Assembly: GCA_964561495.1 (NCBI GenBank)
Contig: CAZLPW010000010.1
Span: 1-42,908, forward strand
Length of the DNA: 42,908 nucleotides
DNA from: CAZLPW01 sp964561495
GTDB lineage: Bacteria > Fidelibacterota > Marinisomatia > Marinisomatales > UBA1611
Direction of reading: 5' to 3'
In this document: piece after piece, positions 8,061 to 16,449 of the stretch
Position numbering within the stretch: the first letter of the stretch is position 1
Layout of the letters: each line of letters opens with the position of its first letter
The notes under the pieces: model-generated
Told to the model about the DNA's origin: nothing
Database searches by the model: none
The model's input: the letters and a program-made list of their open reading frames with translations, nothing else
Translations under genes and position numbers: made by a program

Positions 8061-8483
8061 TCATTCTTCTTCAGATTGATCAATACTAGCTTCTTCTGTT
8101 TCTTCTGTTTCTTTTTTCCCCGTATCCAACTGATCCGTATCACTATCAGCTTTTTCATTAGATAAAGATGCATCTACAATATTTTTTTCAGATGTATTAG
8201 TTGACTCTTTATTTTCGATTCTATCTATATCAGATGTTTCATTTTTATTTGATTGATCTAAAAATTCTGATAAATCAATATCTGTTAGATTATCTGCATC
8301 ATTGATACGTTTTAAAGCAGCATCAAGTGATTCAGATTTATTAGTTCGAACCATTTGTTCATTGAAACGCCATTGACCAGTCTTTTCAGATTTAACGCTC
8401 TTAACATATTTTACATATACTGCGCCAGCTTCTTTTCCCAATTTTGCAGCTTTATCTGCAAAACTAGTTTGTTTTTTTGCCAT
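8061..8483 (-). CDS. DUF4295-like small basic protein with long acidic tail
   Basis: A 140-residue protein. The first 60 residues are basic; the core KYVKSVKSEKTGQWRFNEQM matches the pattern VKSxKTGxxxFxE of DUF4295, a family of about 50 residues encoded beside ribosomal protein genes in Bacteroidota. I recall it may correspond to a ribosomal protein called bL38, but cannot verify that here. Residues about 75-140 are low-complexity, rich in Asp, Glu, Ser and Thr, and likely disordered. The first half of the family domain is therefore kept and a unique acidic tail is added. It has a GGAG at about -11 and is preceded by a 13-codon SD-led ORF. Confidence 0.6.
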   Translation of the reverse strand: MAKKQTSFADKAAKLGKEAGAVYVKYVKSVKSEKTGQWRFNEQMVRTNKSESLDAALKRINDADNLTDIDLSEFLDQSNKNETSDIDRIENKESTNTSEKNIVDASLSNEKADSDTDQLDTGKKETEETEEASIDQSEEE

Positions 8484-8486
8484 TTT

Positions 8487-8528
8487 TTATTTATCTCCAA
8501 ATATATATCCTGAAAATTTATAATTCAT
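8487..8528 (-). CDS. Possible leader peptide of 13 residues
   Basis: An ATG at 8526-8528 is preceded by a perfect GGAGG (8537-8541) at the ideal 8-nt spacing, a stronger ribosome-binding site than most genes here have. The frame reads MNYKFSGYIFGDK and stops at a TAA three bases before the ATG of the DUF4295-like gene, so termination and re-initiation would be coupled. It might be a regulatory leader or simply a chance ORF using the ribosome-binding site. No start on this site would suit the longer gene. Confidence 0.4.
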   Translation of the reverse strand: MNYKFSGYIFGDK

Positions 8529-8569
8529 CTTGCTTACCTCCAACCATCATAAAAATTATAAAACTTTCT

Positions 8570-9604
8570 TTATTTTAAGACTTCTTTTTGTTTCATTTTT
8601 GCCTTAGCAAGTTTTCTCATATCTACGACATTATCATGCTCATCTACGATTTCAACCCCAAGTAGTGTCTCAATTGCATCCTCTAGAGTAATTAGACCAG
8701 TTGTTGTCCCAAAATTATCATTTACAATAAAAATTTGCTGGCGCCTCCTCACAAATTCATCCAAAATATCTGATACAGATACATTCTCTTTAACTGTATG
8801 AATGGGTTTTAATATATCCTTCATTTGCACATCAAATTGATCTTCCCCCTGTTTTGTTACTAAAGTATATCGACTAACTATCCCAATTATATTATCAAGA
8901 TCATCATCAAATACTGGGATTCTAGAAAAAGCTATAGGTGAATGAGTAGCAATAACTTCACCAACCGTATTCTCTTTTTGCAAAGCAAAAATAACAGATC
9001 TTGGGGTCATAACATCCTCTACAGGTATATCATCTAATTTGATGAGATTTTCTATGATATCACCCTCTTGTTGGTCAATACTTCCTTCATCCTCACTTAT
9101 TTCAGCCATCGCCAAAAGCTCTTCTCTAGATGCCTTAATTTGCGTTTTTTCGCCGTTATGGAATAACGATGATACAGATTCTGAAAATACTACAAATGGC
9201 CAGGCTATAAACATTAATGTTTTTATTGCATAAGCAGAAAATGGCGCAAAAAAGATATTATATGTTGCACCTATAGTCTTTGGTATAATCTCGGAAAAAA
9301 TAAGAATAGAAAAGGTTAAAATAATTGAAGCAAAAGCTACCCATTCATTGCCATACAATTTTAAAGTCTGTGCTCCAACTCCAGCAGCGCCTATTGTATT
9401 CGCAATGGTATTCATAGTTAAAATTGCTGCTAGAGGGCGATTTATATTTTCTTTTAATGAAACCATTATTTTCCCAGAACGGTGACCTTCTTTTTCTAAT
9501 AAAGATGCTTGCGCTAGGGATATACTTAATAGAACGGATTCTAACAAAGAGCATATAAAAGAAACTATAAGTACTAATAAAAAATAAAATGTAAGTGCTG
9601 TCAT
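8570..9604 (-). CDS. CNNM/CorC (hemolysin-like) membrane protein with CBS pair
   Basis: A 344-residue protein. Residues 1-155 form a DUF21 (CNNM) transmembrane domain with three to four helices, including SLLESVLLSIS and FSEIIPKTIGA. Residues about 190-315 are a pair of CBS domains starting PVEDVMTPRSVIFAL; these bind adenine nucleotides in relatives. The usual CorC_HlyC C-terminal domain appears absent, because the protein ends about 25 residues after the second CBS unit. Family members are linked to magnesium or cobalt efflux. It is the last gene of the smpB-tyrS-phosphatase-ABC run, 34 bases behind the ABC permease. Confidence 0.88.
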   Translation of the reverse strand: MTALTFYFLLVLIVSFICSLLESVLLSISLAQASLLEKEGHRSGKIMVSLKENINRPLAAILTMNTIANTIGAAGVGAQTLKLYGNEWVAFASIILTFSILIFSEIIPKTIGATYNIFFAPFSAYAIKTLMFIAWPFVVFSESVSSLFHNGEKTQIKASREELLAMAEISEDEGSIDQQEGDIIENLIKLDDIPVEDVMTPRSVIFALQKENTVGEVIATHSPIAFSRIPVFDDDLDNIIGIVSRYTLVTKQGEDQFDVQMKDILKPIHTVKENVSVSDILDEFVRRRQQIFIVNDNFGTTTGLITLEDAIETLLGVEIVDEHDNVVDMRKLAKAKMKQKEVLK

Positions 9605-9638
9605 TAAAGATAAAATTTAAGCAAAATTTTTATAATGA

Positions 9639-10865
9639 TTAGGATTTTAACCATTTTAAAATTTCTTTTAATGTAATTTTTTTCCCATACAATAGAATTG
9701 CCGTCCTAAATATTTTTCCTGAAAACTTCATCATCCCCCAACAACAGATAACCAAAATGAACGTTGTAAATAAAATCTCCATCCACTCTACTGTGCCAGT
9801 ACCTAATCGTAGGATCATCATAAAAGGGGTAATTGGAGGAAAATAAGATAAAGCAATAGTAAAACTTGACCCTGGATTGGTGATAAAATATGATGCGAAT
9901 ATTACTGGCAAAACTGCAATTATTCCAATTAGACCGCTGGATTGTTGGGCTTCTTGCTCAGAATTAAAAAATGTACCCATTGTAGCATATATAGAAGAAT
10001 AAAATAAATACCCTGTAACAAAATAAATCATAAATACAGGAAACTGGTTCAAATCAATTATAGGTATATCCCTAAAATATGCAGTAATAAAACCAAGAAT
10101 TAAGTAAAAAGTCATCTGTACGAGACCAAGCATACCTAGACCTAATATTTTCCCTGCCATCAATTGATCAGGCGAAACAGATGATAATAATATTTCTATT
10201 GTCCGATTTGTTCTTTCTTCCATTACAGAACGTAATAATAATTGCCCACTCATAAAAACGGTCATAAATAATATCATCACAAATAAAATTGGAATAAAAA
10301 AACTTGCAAGTTCATCTCCATCTGATGCAATCCCGCTTTCATCAACTTCAAAAGTATCAAAAATAATATTTCTACTTAATTGCCCCACTAAAGTCACATC
10401 TATATTTTTTTGGATCATCCTTTCTTCGATTACTGCTTGATTTAATGATCGCCTCAGCTGATTGTATAGTTTTATATTGCTTAATGAATGGCTATAATAG
10501 CTAACTATTCCCGAATTCAAAATATCATCAGGGATAAATAGATAACAATCAAAATATTTATTTGCAACACTATCCATAGCATCAACTTCACTATTTAATC
10601 TACTGAAAAGATATTGAGGATTGCCATTATCCAACCTAAAAGAAGAATCAACTTTTTCTTTAAATCGCTTAATTAGGGCATCATTAGATTCTTTATGAAC
10701 AAGAACAACCGTAGTTATATTTTCTGGTTCAATCTCTAGCAATAAAGTTGGAATATACAATAAGCCAACTGCAAATATCGGCAAAAGAAATGTTGTGATC
10801 AAAAATAGTTTGGATCGAGCTCTATTTAAAAACTCCCATTTAATTATAATCCAAATTCTCATCAT
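9639..10865 (-). CDS. ABC-2 type transporter permease (NatB-like)
   Basis: The 408-residue membrane partner of the adjacent ATPase. It has one N-terminal helix (about 18-38), a large extracytoplasmic domain (about 40-185) and five or six helices in the C-terminal half. The motif MEERTNRTIEILLSSVSPDQLMAGKILG before the transmembrane core is the signature of the NatB/YhaP sodium-exporter-like and related ABC-2 permeases. It overlaps the ATPase gene by one base (TAATG), so the two are translated together. The substrate is not evident; sodium extrusion, drug or peptide export are family possibilities. Confidence 0.88.
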   Translation of the reverse strand: MMRIWIIIKWEFLNRARSKLFLITTFLLPIFAVGLLYIPTLLLEIEPENITTVVLVHKESNDALIKRFKEKVDSSFRLDNGNPQYLFSRLNSEVDAMDSVANKYFDCYLFIPDDILNSGIVSYYSHSLSNIKLYNQLRRSLNQAVIEERMIQKNIDVTLVGQLSRNIIFDTFEVDESGIASDGDELASFFIPILFVMILFMTVFMSGQLLLRSVMEERTNRTIEILLSSVSPDQLMAGKILGLGMLGLVQMTFYLILGFITAYFRDIPIIDLNQFPVFMIYFVTGYLFYSSIYATMGTFFNSEQEAQQSSGLIGIIAVLPVIFASYFITNPGSSFTIALSYFPPITPFMMILRLGTGTVEWMEILFTTFILVICCWGMMKFSGKIFRTAILLYGKKITLKEILKWLKS

Positions 10866-11749
10866 TAATTTGATTTTATCTCTTCTATAAATATTTGTTC
10901 TAGATCGGGAACTATTATTCTAAATGAAGTGACAACTACTTGATTTATCGCACATTTTAAAAACGAATCTGAATCTGTCCTTAAAGTTCCTTTTAAAGTA
11001 TTTTGATTAATGCTGAATTCTGAAAAAAAAGACTTTATTTCATTTTTATCCAGTTTTCCTTCATAATTCATTTCGATAGCATTAGAGCAATAAGATGATT
11101 TTATCTCACTTAAGTCACCTTCCAGAACGATACTTCCTTTATTCATTAAACATATTCTATTACAAATACGTTCAACCTGTCCCATTTGATGAGTAGAAAA
11201 TATTATAGTTTTACCATCAGATTGCATTTCTTTTATAATATCTTTTATTAATAACTGATTTAATGGATCTAAACCAGTAAACGGTTCATCGAGTATCAGA
11301 ATAGTTGGATCATGTATTAATGAGAGTATGAACTGTACCTTCTGCTGGTTACCTTTTGATAGTTCTTCAATTTTTCTTGTTTTTCTTTGACTTAGATTAA
11401 AACGATTTAGCCAAAGTGTGGCTCTTTTTTTTGCCTCAACATTATCAAGCCCACGTAACCTCGCAAAATATACTAATACATCTTCTAGATTCTGCTTTTG
11501 ATATAGCCCTCTATCCTCAGGAAGATAACCAAGAGTCATTCTACTTTTATCATTAATATCAAAACCATTTAGCTCAATCCGCCCTGAATCTTGCCTAATT
11601 ATTCCCATAATTATTCGAATAGTAGTCGTTTTACCTGCACCATTTGGACCTAAAAAACCATATATATCTCCTTTTTTTATATTTAAAGAAACATCATTAA
11701 GAGCGGTAACACCTTCATAATTTTTAATGAGATTAGAAATTCTGAACAT
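10865..11749 (-). CDS. ABC transporter ATP-binding protein (NatA-like)
   Basis: A 294-residue ATPase. Walker A is GPNGAGKTT near residue 35, the Q-loop region is GYLPEDRGLY, the signature is LSKGNQQKV, Walker B is ILILDEPFTGLDP and the H-loop is FSTHQM. The EDRGLY segment and the NQQK form of the signature are typical of the NatA/YhaQ subgroup. The C-terminal 80 residues form the accessory domain seen in ABC-2 exporters. It lies one base after the phosphatase tail fragment and is coupled to the permease gene. Confidence 0.92.
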   Translation of the reverse strand: MFRISNLIKNYEGVTALNDVSLNIKKGDIYGFLGPNGAGKTTTIRIIMGIIRQDSGRIELNGFDINDKSRMTLGYLPEDRGLYQKQNLEDVLVYFARLRGLDNVEAKKRATLWLNRFNLSQRKTRKIEELSKGNQQKVQFILSLIHDPTILILDEPFTGLDPLNQLLIKDIIKEMQSDGKTIIFSTHQMGQVERICNRICLMNKGSIVLEGDLSEIKSSYCSNAIEMNYEGKLDKNEIKSFFSEFSINQNTLKGTLRTDSDSFLKCAINQVVVTSFRIIVPDLEQIFIEEIKSN

Positions 11750-11750
11750 T

Positions 11751-11900
11751 TTAAAATTCTAAGATTTTTCCATCTATAGATTCAAAAATACTAATCCCAA
11801 GCAATTTTGCTATAGTGGGAGCAATGTCAACTGTACTTGTTTTAAGATTGATCTTCTTTTTTTCATTTATTAACCATGGATAATCTTTTTCCATCCATGT
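11751..11900 (-). CDS. C-terminal end of PafA-type phosphatase (fragment after the gap)
   Basis: Beyond the assembly gap the minus strand continues as an open frame containing STVDIAPTIAKLLGI and SIDGKILEF, the closing motif of type I phosphodiesterase/PafA-like phosphatases (xDIAPTxxxLLxI...GKPL). It matches what the larger upstream frame lacks. It begins with an extra 20 residues (WMEKDYPWLINEKKK...) that do not fit the family. It most likely belongs to the same gene as 11930-13426. A less likely reading is the end of a second, mostly hidden copy. Confidence 0.6.
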   Translation of the reverse strand, partial: TWMEKDYPWLINEKKKINLKTSTVDIAPTIAKLLGISIFESIDGKILEF

Positions 11901-11910
11901 ANNNNNNNNN
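11901..11910. other. Assembly gap (10 N)
   Basis: Ten Ns in the middle of the phosphatase gene. The round number suggests a placeholder, so the real length may differ. Next to it, CATGGAT and ATCCATG form a 7-bp inverted repeat around 11871-11895. Confidence 0.99.
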
Positions 11911-11929
11911 NAAAAAAATATAATTAATT

Positions 11930-13426
11930 TCATACTTCTCCTCCCTTCTTTGAAAAAATTAGAGGCACCTTAGTATCATAGTCATAAGGTGTACCATGAC
12001 TGGTTCCATACGGAGACCTGAATAAATATCCTGGTGAAAGCACTCCAAAAACATCGGGGCTTAATTCAGGATGAATCATATTTTTAATTCGATTTATGAT
12101 TTGATCATTATCTGAAGATTTTAAGACCTCTTCTTTGGTGTAAATATTTTCAATGCCATTTACACGAAGAAGATATTTTTTTATAATTCTTATTAACTCA
12201 ATGGGTTTTATATTTTCTTGGTTTAACAATTTTATATCAAAATAATAGTTTAACCAATCTCGGAAATATAGCCCAGAATCATAATATTCAGTTATTTCAT
12301 CATCAATCCATTGTAACGCCTCATTCAGATCTTCTTCATTAACCCTACCCGAAGGTAGATTTAATTCCTTTCTATATTCTGGCAAAGCTAGACCACCATG
12401 ATCTGAAGTTAAAATAAATTCTATATTTTCAAGTCCAATTTTATCTTCAATAATTAATAAAAATTCTCCAATATAATTATCTAATTTTAATAATGCGTCC
12501 ATTACTTCTTGAGAAAAAGGTCCATAATCATGAATAATCCAATCCATTGCCGAAAATCCTACACATAGCAAGTCAGGGTCTGAGTCAAACCCCAAAGAAT
12601 CTTCCATAACAATTTCTATAGCAAGATCAAGAATAATTCTCTCAAACCATGGCCTCCCCATAATATTTTTTCCTGGAGGATCATCTAAGTCAAAGCCAAT
12701 TGGGAAAATAGGACTGTAGGTATCATCATTATAACTATCTGTCTCTCCAAAATAATCATCAACTCTTGAATATTTTAAATAAAATTCATCACTTAATGAT
12801 TTAATCCATAATGAGTCTGTGTAATTGTCTAATCCTAAATTGTTATTAAATTCATTTAACCAATCTGGCGCATCTTGCCTATAGTAATCTGAGGTGATAA
12901 ACCTATTTTCATAATTATAGTATATAGCTAGATCTGGATTAATTCCGCCTAGTAATACTGCAGAACGATCTTTTCCTGCAATAGAATATACTTTAGAATT
13001 ACTATTGTTAAATTTTAACCAATCACCTATTGTCTTATCACTATATCTTGCATAAGATCGAGCATTACCATCCCCACCTAAAGGCCTCGCATTGTCATCC
13101 TGAACGCAATTTACTTTTTTATGAATATTCCTATCATAAAAAGCATTACCCAAAACTCCCGCAGGGCCAGGGTGCCTACCAGTTGCAATAGCAAAATGGC
13201 CTGGGCCAGTTGCTGTATATCCATGCTCATGAAAACTATTTGTGAAAACAACCCCATTATCGAGAAGCCATCTAAAACCGCCTGTGAACAATTGATCAAA
13301 TCTTGTTAACATATCTGGACGCATATGATCAACAACAAATAAAACTACAAGTTTGTTTTTAGGTGGTTTAGTTGAGCACGAAGACAGAAAAAGGAACAGA
13401 AAAGCTAAGCCTATTATTTTTTTCAT
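11930..13426 (-). CDS. PafA-type alkaline phosphatase family lipoprotein (interrupted at 3' end)
   Basis: A 498-residue N-terminal part of a secreted phosphatase. The signal peptide ends in a lipobox (FLFLSSC). The metal and catalytic elements of PafA are all visible: VVDHMRPD, the Thr nucleophile in TATGPGHFAIATG, the KxR pair in AGKDRSA, DHGG near residue 345 and HGTPYDYDTKVPLIF near the end. It hydrolyses phosphomonoesters or related esters in the periplasm. The frame stops at a TGA about 20 bases before the N gap, and the missing C-terminal motif appears across it, so the stop is probably an assembly artefact. The start overlaps the tyrS stop by one base (TAATG). Confidence 0.85.
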   Translation of the reverse strand: MKKIIGLAFLFLFLSSCSTKPPKNKLVVLFVVDHMRPDMLTRFDQLFTGGFRWLLDNGVVFTNSFHEHGYTATGPGHFAIATGRHPGPAGVLGNAFYDRNIHKKVNCVQDDNARPLGGDGNARSYARYSDKTIGDWLKFNNSNSKVYSIAGKDRSAVLLGGINPDLAIYYNYENRFITSDYYRQDAPDWLNEFNNNLGLDNYTDSLWIKSLSDEFYLKYSRVDDYFGETDSYNDDTYSPIFPIGFDLDDPPGKNIMGRPWFERIILDLAIEIVMEDSLGFDSDPDLLCVGFSAMDWIIHDYGPFSQEVMDALLKLDNYIGEFLLIIEDKIGLENIEFILTSDHGGLALPEYRKELNLPSGRVNEEDLNEALQWIDDEITEYYDSGLYFRDWLNYYFDIKLLNQENIKPIELIRIIKKYLLRVNGIENIYTKEEVLKSSDNDQIINRIKNMIHPELSPDVFGVLSPGYLFRSPYGTSHGTPYDYDTKVPLIFSKKGGEV

Positions 13427-14634
13427 TATGTCAAGATTTTTAAAAAACGTCTTTTCCCTATTTTTAATATCTGCTCTCCTACTGGACTTATCTTCGAATA
13501 AATATCAGTTATTGTTTGACCATCTAATCTTACAGCTCCCTGCTTGATCATCCTTCTTGCTTCTCCCTTGCTTTTAAGAATACCTGATTCAAAGATAAGG
13601 TCTACGATAAGTAGCTCACTATTTAAATTAAAAACAGGAATATCATTAGGCGCTTCCTTACCAACGACTACCGTATTAAAATGTTCTTCTGCTGTTTGCG
13701 CAATATTATCATCATAATAAAGGGCTACTATTTTACGAGCTAACTCTCTCTTTATTTCCATAGGATTAATTTTTTCTTTTTCAAGTTGAGTCTTAACTCT
13801 TTTTATTGTTTCTCTATCTGAATCAGCAGCAAGTACAAACCATTTTTCTATCATATCATCAGATATAGAAAGTGTTTTACCATAAATTTCTTCAGGTGCA
13901 TCTCTAAGGCCAATATGGTTGTCATATGATTTAGACATTTTTTCTACACCATCTGTACCTTCTAGTAAAGGCAATGTGATTATACATTGGGGATTTTGAC
14001 CTTTGCTTTTCTGGAGGTCTCTACCCATTAATAAATTAAATTTTTGATCAGTTCCTCCTAGCTCAACATCTGCATTTAAATAAACAGAATCCTCAGCCTG
14101 TGCAAGTGGATATAAAAATTCATGGAGTGAAATAGGGATCTCTGATTTATACCTTTTTGTAAAATCATCTCGTTCAAGCATTCTTGCAACAGTAGTTGAG
14201 GCAGTCAACTTTATAATATCAGAAAATAACAACTTATCTAACCAATCAGAATTATAAACAATCCTTAGTTTATTAATATCAAGTATTAATCTGGCCTGAT
14301 CAACATATGACTCCGCATTATTCTTTGCATCATCAATTGTTAGTTGAGGTCTAGTTTTATTTCTACCAGTAGGGTCACCAATCATTGCTGTAAAATCACC
14401 TATCACAAGGACAGCCTGATGTCCCAAATCTTGAAAGTGCCGAAGCTTTCTTAGAACAACACTATGCCCTATATGTAAATCAGGTCTGCTTGGATCACAG
14501 CCAAGTTTAACAATAAGAGGGGAATTGCTTTTTCTTGATCTTTCTAATTTTTGAACTAGATCATTTTCTGGGATAATTTCTTGTGTACCCCTTGATATTA
14601 ATTCTAGCTGGTTCTTTATTGGTAGAAAACTCAT
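13426..14634 (-). CDS. tyrS: Tyrosyl-tRNA synthetase
   Basis: A 402-residue class I synthetase that charges tRNA-Tyr. The ATP-binding HIGH motif is at about residue 56 (PDLHIGHSVVL) and KMSKS is at about 233. Other landmarks are GDFTAMIGDPTGR and the tyrosine-binding region QAEDSVYLNADVELGGTDQKFNL. An S4 RNA-binding domain covers about 340-402. Length and the GDPTGR form fit the TyrZ-like subgroup. It is coupled to smpB upstream by an ATGA overlap and to the phosphatase downstream. Confidence 0.97.
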   Translation of the reverse strand: MSFLPIKNQLELISRGTQEIIPENDLVQKLERSRKSNSPLIVKLGCDPSRPDLHIGHSVVLRKLRHFQDLGHQAVLVIGDFTAMIGDPTGRNKTRPQLTIDDAKNNAESYVDQARLILDINKLRIVYNSDWLDKLLFSDIIKLTASTTVARMLERDDFTKRYKSEIPISLHEFLYPLAQAEDSVYLNADVELGGTDQKFNLLMGRDLQKSKGQNPQCIITLPLLEGTDGVEKMSKSYDNHIGLRDAPEEIYGKTLSISDDMIEKWFVLAADSDRETIKRVKTQLEKEKINPMEIKRELARKIVALYYDDNIAQTAEEHFNTVVVGKEAPNDIPVFNLNSELLIVDLIFESGILKSKGEARRMIKQGAVRLDGQTITDIYSKISPVGEQILKIGKRRFLKILT

Positions 14635-15083
14635 GGCTTATTGCTCAATGCCCTTTTTATATCCCTTTCAATATCACGTCTTTTTTTTGTATCTCTTTTA
14701 TCATGAAGTTTTTTACCTCTTGCTAAACCTATTTCCACTTTTATTTTACCATTTTTAAAGTACAATTTAGTTGGAACGGCTGTGAGCCCTTTTTCTGCTA
14801 ACTTTGAATTAATTTTTCTGATTTCAGTTCTGTGTAATAACAATTTTCTATCACGCACCAGATCATGTCCCATATAGCCTGTATTTGAATAAGCTGCTAT
14901 ATGCACACCTCTCAACCAAGCCTCTCCTCTCCTTATCACCATGTATGATTCTTTTAAACTAACATTCCCTTCTCGTATACTCTTCACTTCACTACCATAC
15001 AATGAAATACCAGCTTCATAAGTATCAATTATATGAAATTGGTGAAAAGCTTTTCGATTTCTAGCAACAGTTGATCTTTCCAT
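14631..15083 (-). CDS. smpB: SsrA-binding protein SmpB
   Basis: A 150-residue partner of tmRNA in rescue of stalled ribosomes. Landmarks are VARNRKAFHQFHI at the start, EAGISLYGSEVKSIR, the conserved GEAWLRGVHIAAY segment and the basic C-terminal tail HDKRDTKKRRDIERDIKRAL, which enters the decoding site. It begins an operon with tyrS. No tmRNA gene was seen nearby. Confidence 0.97.
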   Translation of the reverse strand: MERSTVARNRKAFHQFHIIDTYEAGISLYGSEVKSIREGNVSLKESYMVIRRGEAWLRGVHIAAYSNTGYMGHDLVRDRKLLLHRTEIRKINSKLAEKGLTAVPTKLYFKNGKIKVEIGLARGKKLHDKRDTKKRRDIERDIKRALSNKP

Positions 15084-15327
15084 CTTAACAAAGATATGGC
15101 TAAAAATACAAGAACGTTTAAACTAACTACAAGTTTATTCCTTGATAAAAAATAAAGTATATATATAAAATCATAAATAAATTAGAATGTGTATTTATAA
15201 ATGGGTGGGTGGGATTGTTAGACGTGCTATTTTCAGGCTCTAGTGTCAAATTGTACGTGATGGTTTCATTCTAGTCTAGGGTAAAAACTATTACCTATAA
15301 AATAAGAAAAATTAAAGTTATCTATAT

Positions 15328-16449
15328 ATGAAAATTCTTATCATTGAACCATACTTTACTGGTTCACACAAATCATGGTTGAATGGCTTCAAAAAAAATA
15401 GCTCGCACTCAATCAGAATAATTACTATGAAGGGTCAATTCTGGAAATGGCGGAGACATGCTGGCGCAATAACAATTGCACATAAGTTTAATTTAATGAA
15501 TTATATTCCTGATTTAATCATAGCGACAGATATGCTTGATCTTCCAAATTTTATTTCCCTAACCAGAAAAAAAATTTCTAGGATCCCAATTGTTCTATAT
15601 TTTCATGAGAACCAGATTACATATCCATGGTCTAAAACTGATCGTGATTATTTAGTAAATCGTGACAAACATTATGGTTTTATAAACTATGCATCTGCAT
15701 TATCGGCTGATAATATTTTGTTTAATTCTAAATTTCATATGAATTCATTTTTAATGGAATTACCAAGATTTTTAAAACAATTCCCAGATTATACTGAAAT
15801 TCAAACTGTAGAAACGATAAAAAATAAAAGTCAGGTACTTCACCTTGGAATGGACTTAAGATCTTTCGATAAAATAAAAATAAAAAAGAAAAAAAAGAAC
15901 AACCCAATTATATTATGGAATCATCGTTGGGAATATGATAAAAATCCAGAATTATTTTTTTCAATATTAAAGAATATTAATTCTAGAGATATAAATTTCT
16001 CATTAGTAATTATAGGTGAGAATTTCTCCAATTCTCCTAGTATTTTCAGTGAAGCTAAAAAAAAATTTAAAGAAAAAATTATTAAGTGGGGCTATGCTAA
16101 ATCAAAAAAGGAATATGCAAAGTGGCTTTGGAAATCAGATATCCTACCAGTAACCTCCAATCAGGAATTTTTTGGAGCTAGTGTTATGGAGGCTATTTAT
16201 TGTAATACGTGGCCCATATTACCCAATAGACTCACATACCCCGAACTACTTCCTAAAGAGTTACATAATTCTCACTTATATAATAATCAGGAAGAGCTTA
16301 CAAAAAAATTAATCTGGGCAATCGATAATTTATCGACAATTCGAAATAAAAAATTAAGATTTGTATCAAAACCATATGATTGGAATACGATTGCACCTAT
16401 TTATGATAAAACCTTAGCTAAAATAAAAGAAAATTATTACTTATTTTAG
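15328..16449 (+). CDS. tRNA-queuosine alpha-mannosyltransferase homologue (DUF3524 / GT4-like)
   Basis: A 373-residue GT-B glycosyltransferase. The N-terminus IIEPYFTGSHKSWLNGF, then FWKWRRHAGA, is the signature of the DUF3524 domain found in the vertebrate enzyme GTDC1/QTMAN, which mannosylates queuosine in tRNA-Asp. The middle has YFHENQITYP and YASALSADNILFNSKFH; the C-terminal half has the nucleotide-sugar-binding domain with WNHRWEYDKNPE and the EFFGASVMEAIYC motif with its catalytic-site Glu. By homology it would transfer mannose to queuosine, but bacterial members are little studied and I cannot confirm substrate. It is divergent from smpB-tyrS and overlaps the next gene tail-to-tail by nine bases. 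Confidence 0.8.
   Translation: MKILIIEPYFTGSHKSWLNGFKKNSSHSIRIITMKGQFWKWRRHAGAITIAHKFNLMNYIPDLIIATDMLDLPNFISLTRKKISRIPIVLYFHENQITYPWSKTDRDYLVNRDKHYGFINYASALSADNILFNSKFHMNSFLMELPRFLKQFPDYTEIQTVETIKNKSQVLHLGMDLRSFDKIKIKKKKKNNPIILWNHRWEYDKNPELFFSILKNINSRDINFSLVIIGENFSNSPSIFSEAKKKFKEKIIKWGYAKSKKEYAKWLWKSDILPVTSNQEFFGASVMEAIYCNTWPILPNRLTYPELLPKELHNSHLYNNQEELTKKLIWAIDNLSTIRNKKLRFVSKPYDWNTIAPIYDKTLAKIKENYYLF

Noticed and set aside
11871..11895. 7-bp inverted repeat at the assembly gap as a mobile element end
   Set aside because: It is short, has no matching partner or transposase, and lies in coding sequence.
15084..15327. tmRNA or small RNA beside smpB
   Set aside because: No tRNA-like acceptor or tag ORF is visible; only AT-rich sequence and a TGGGTGGG repeat.
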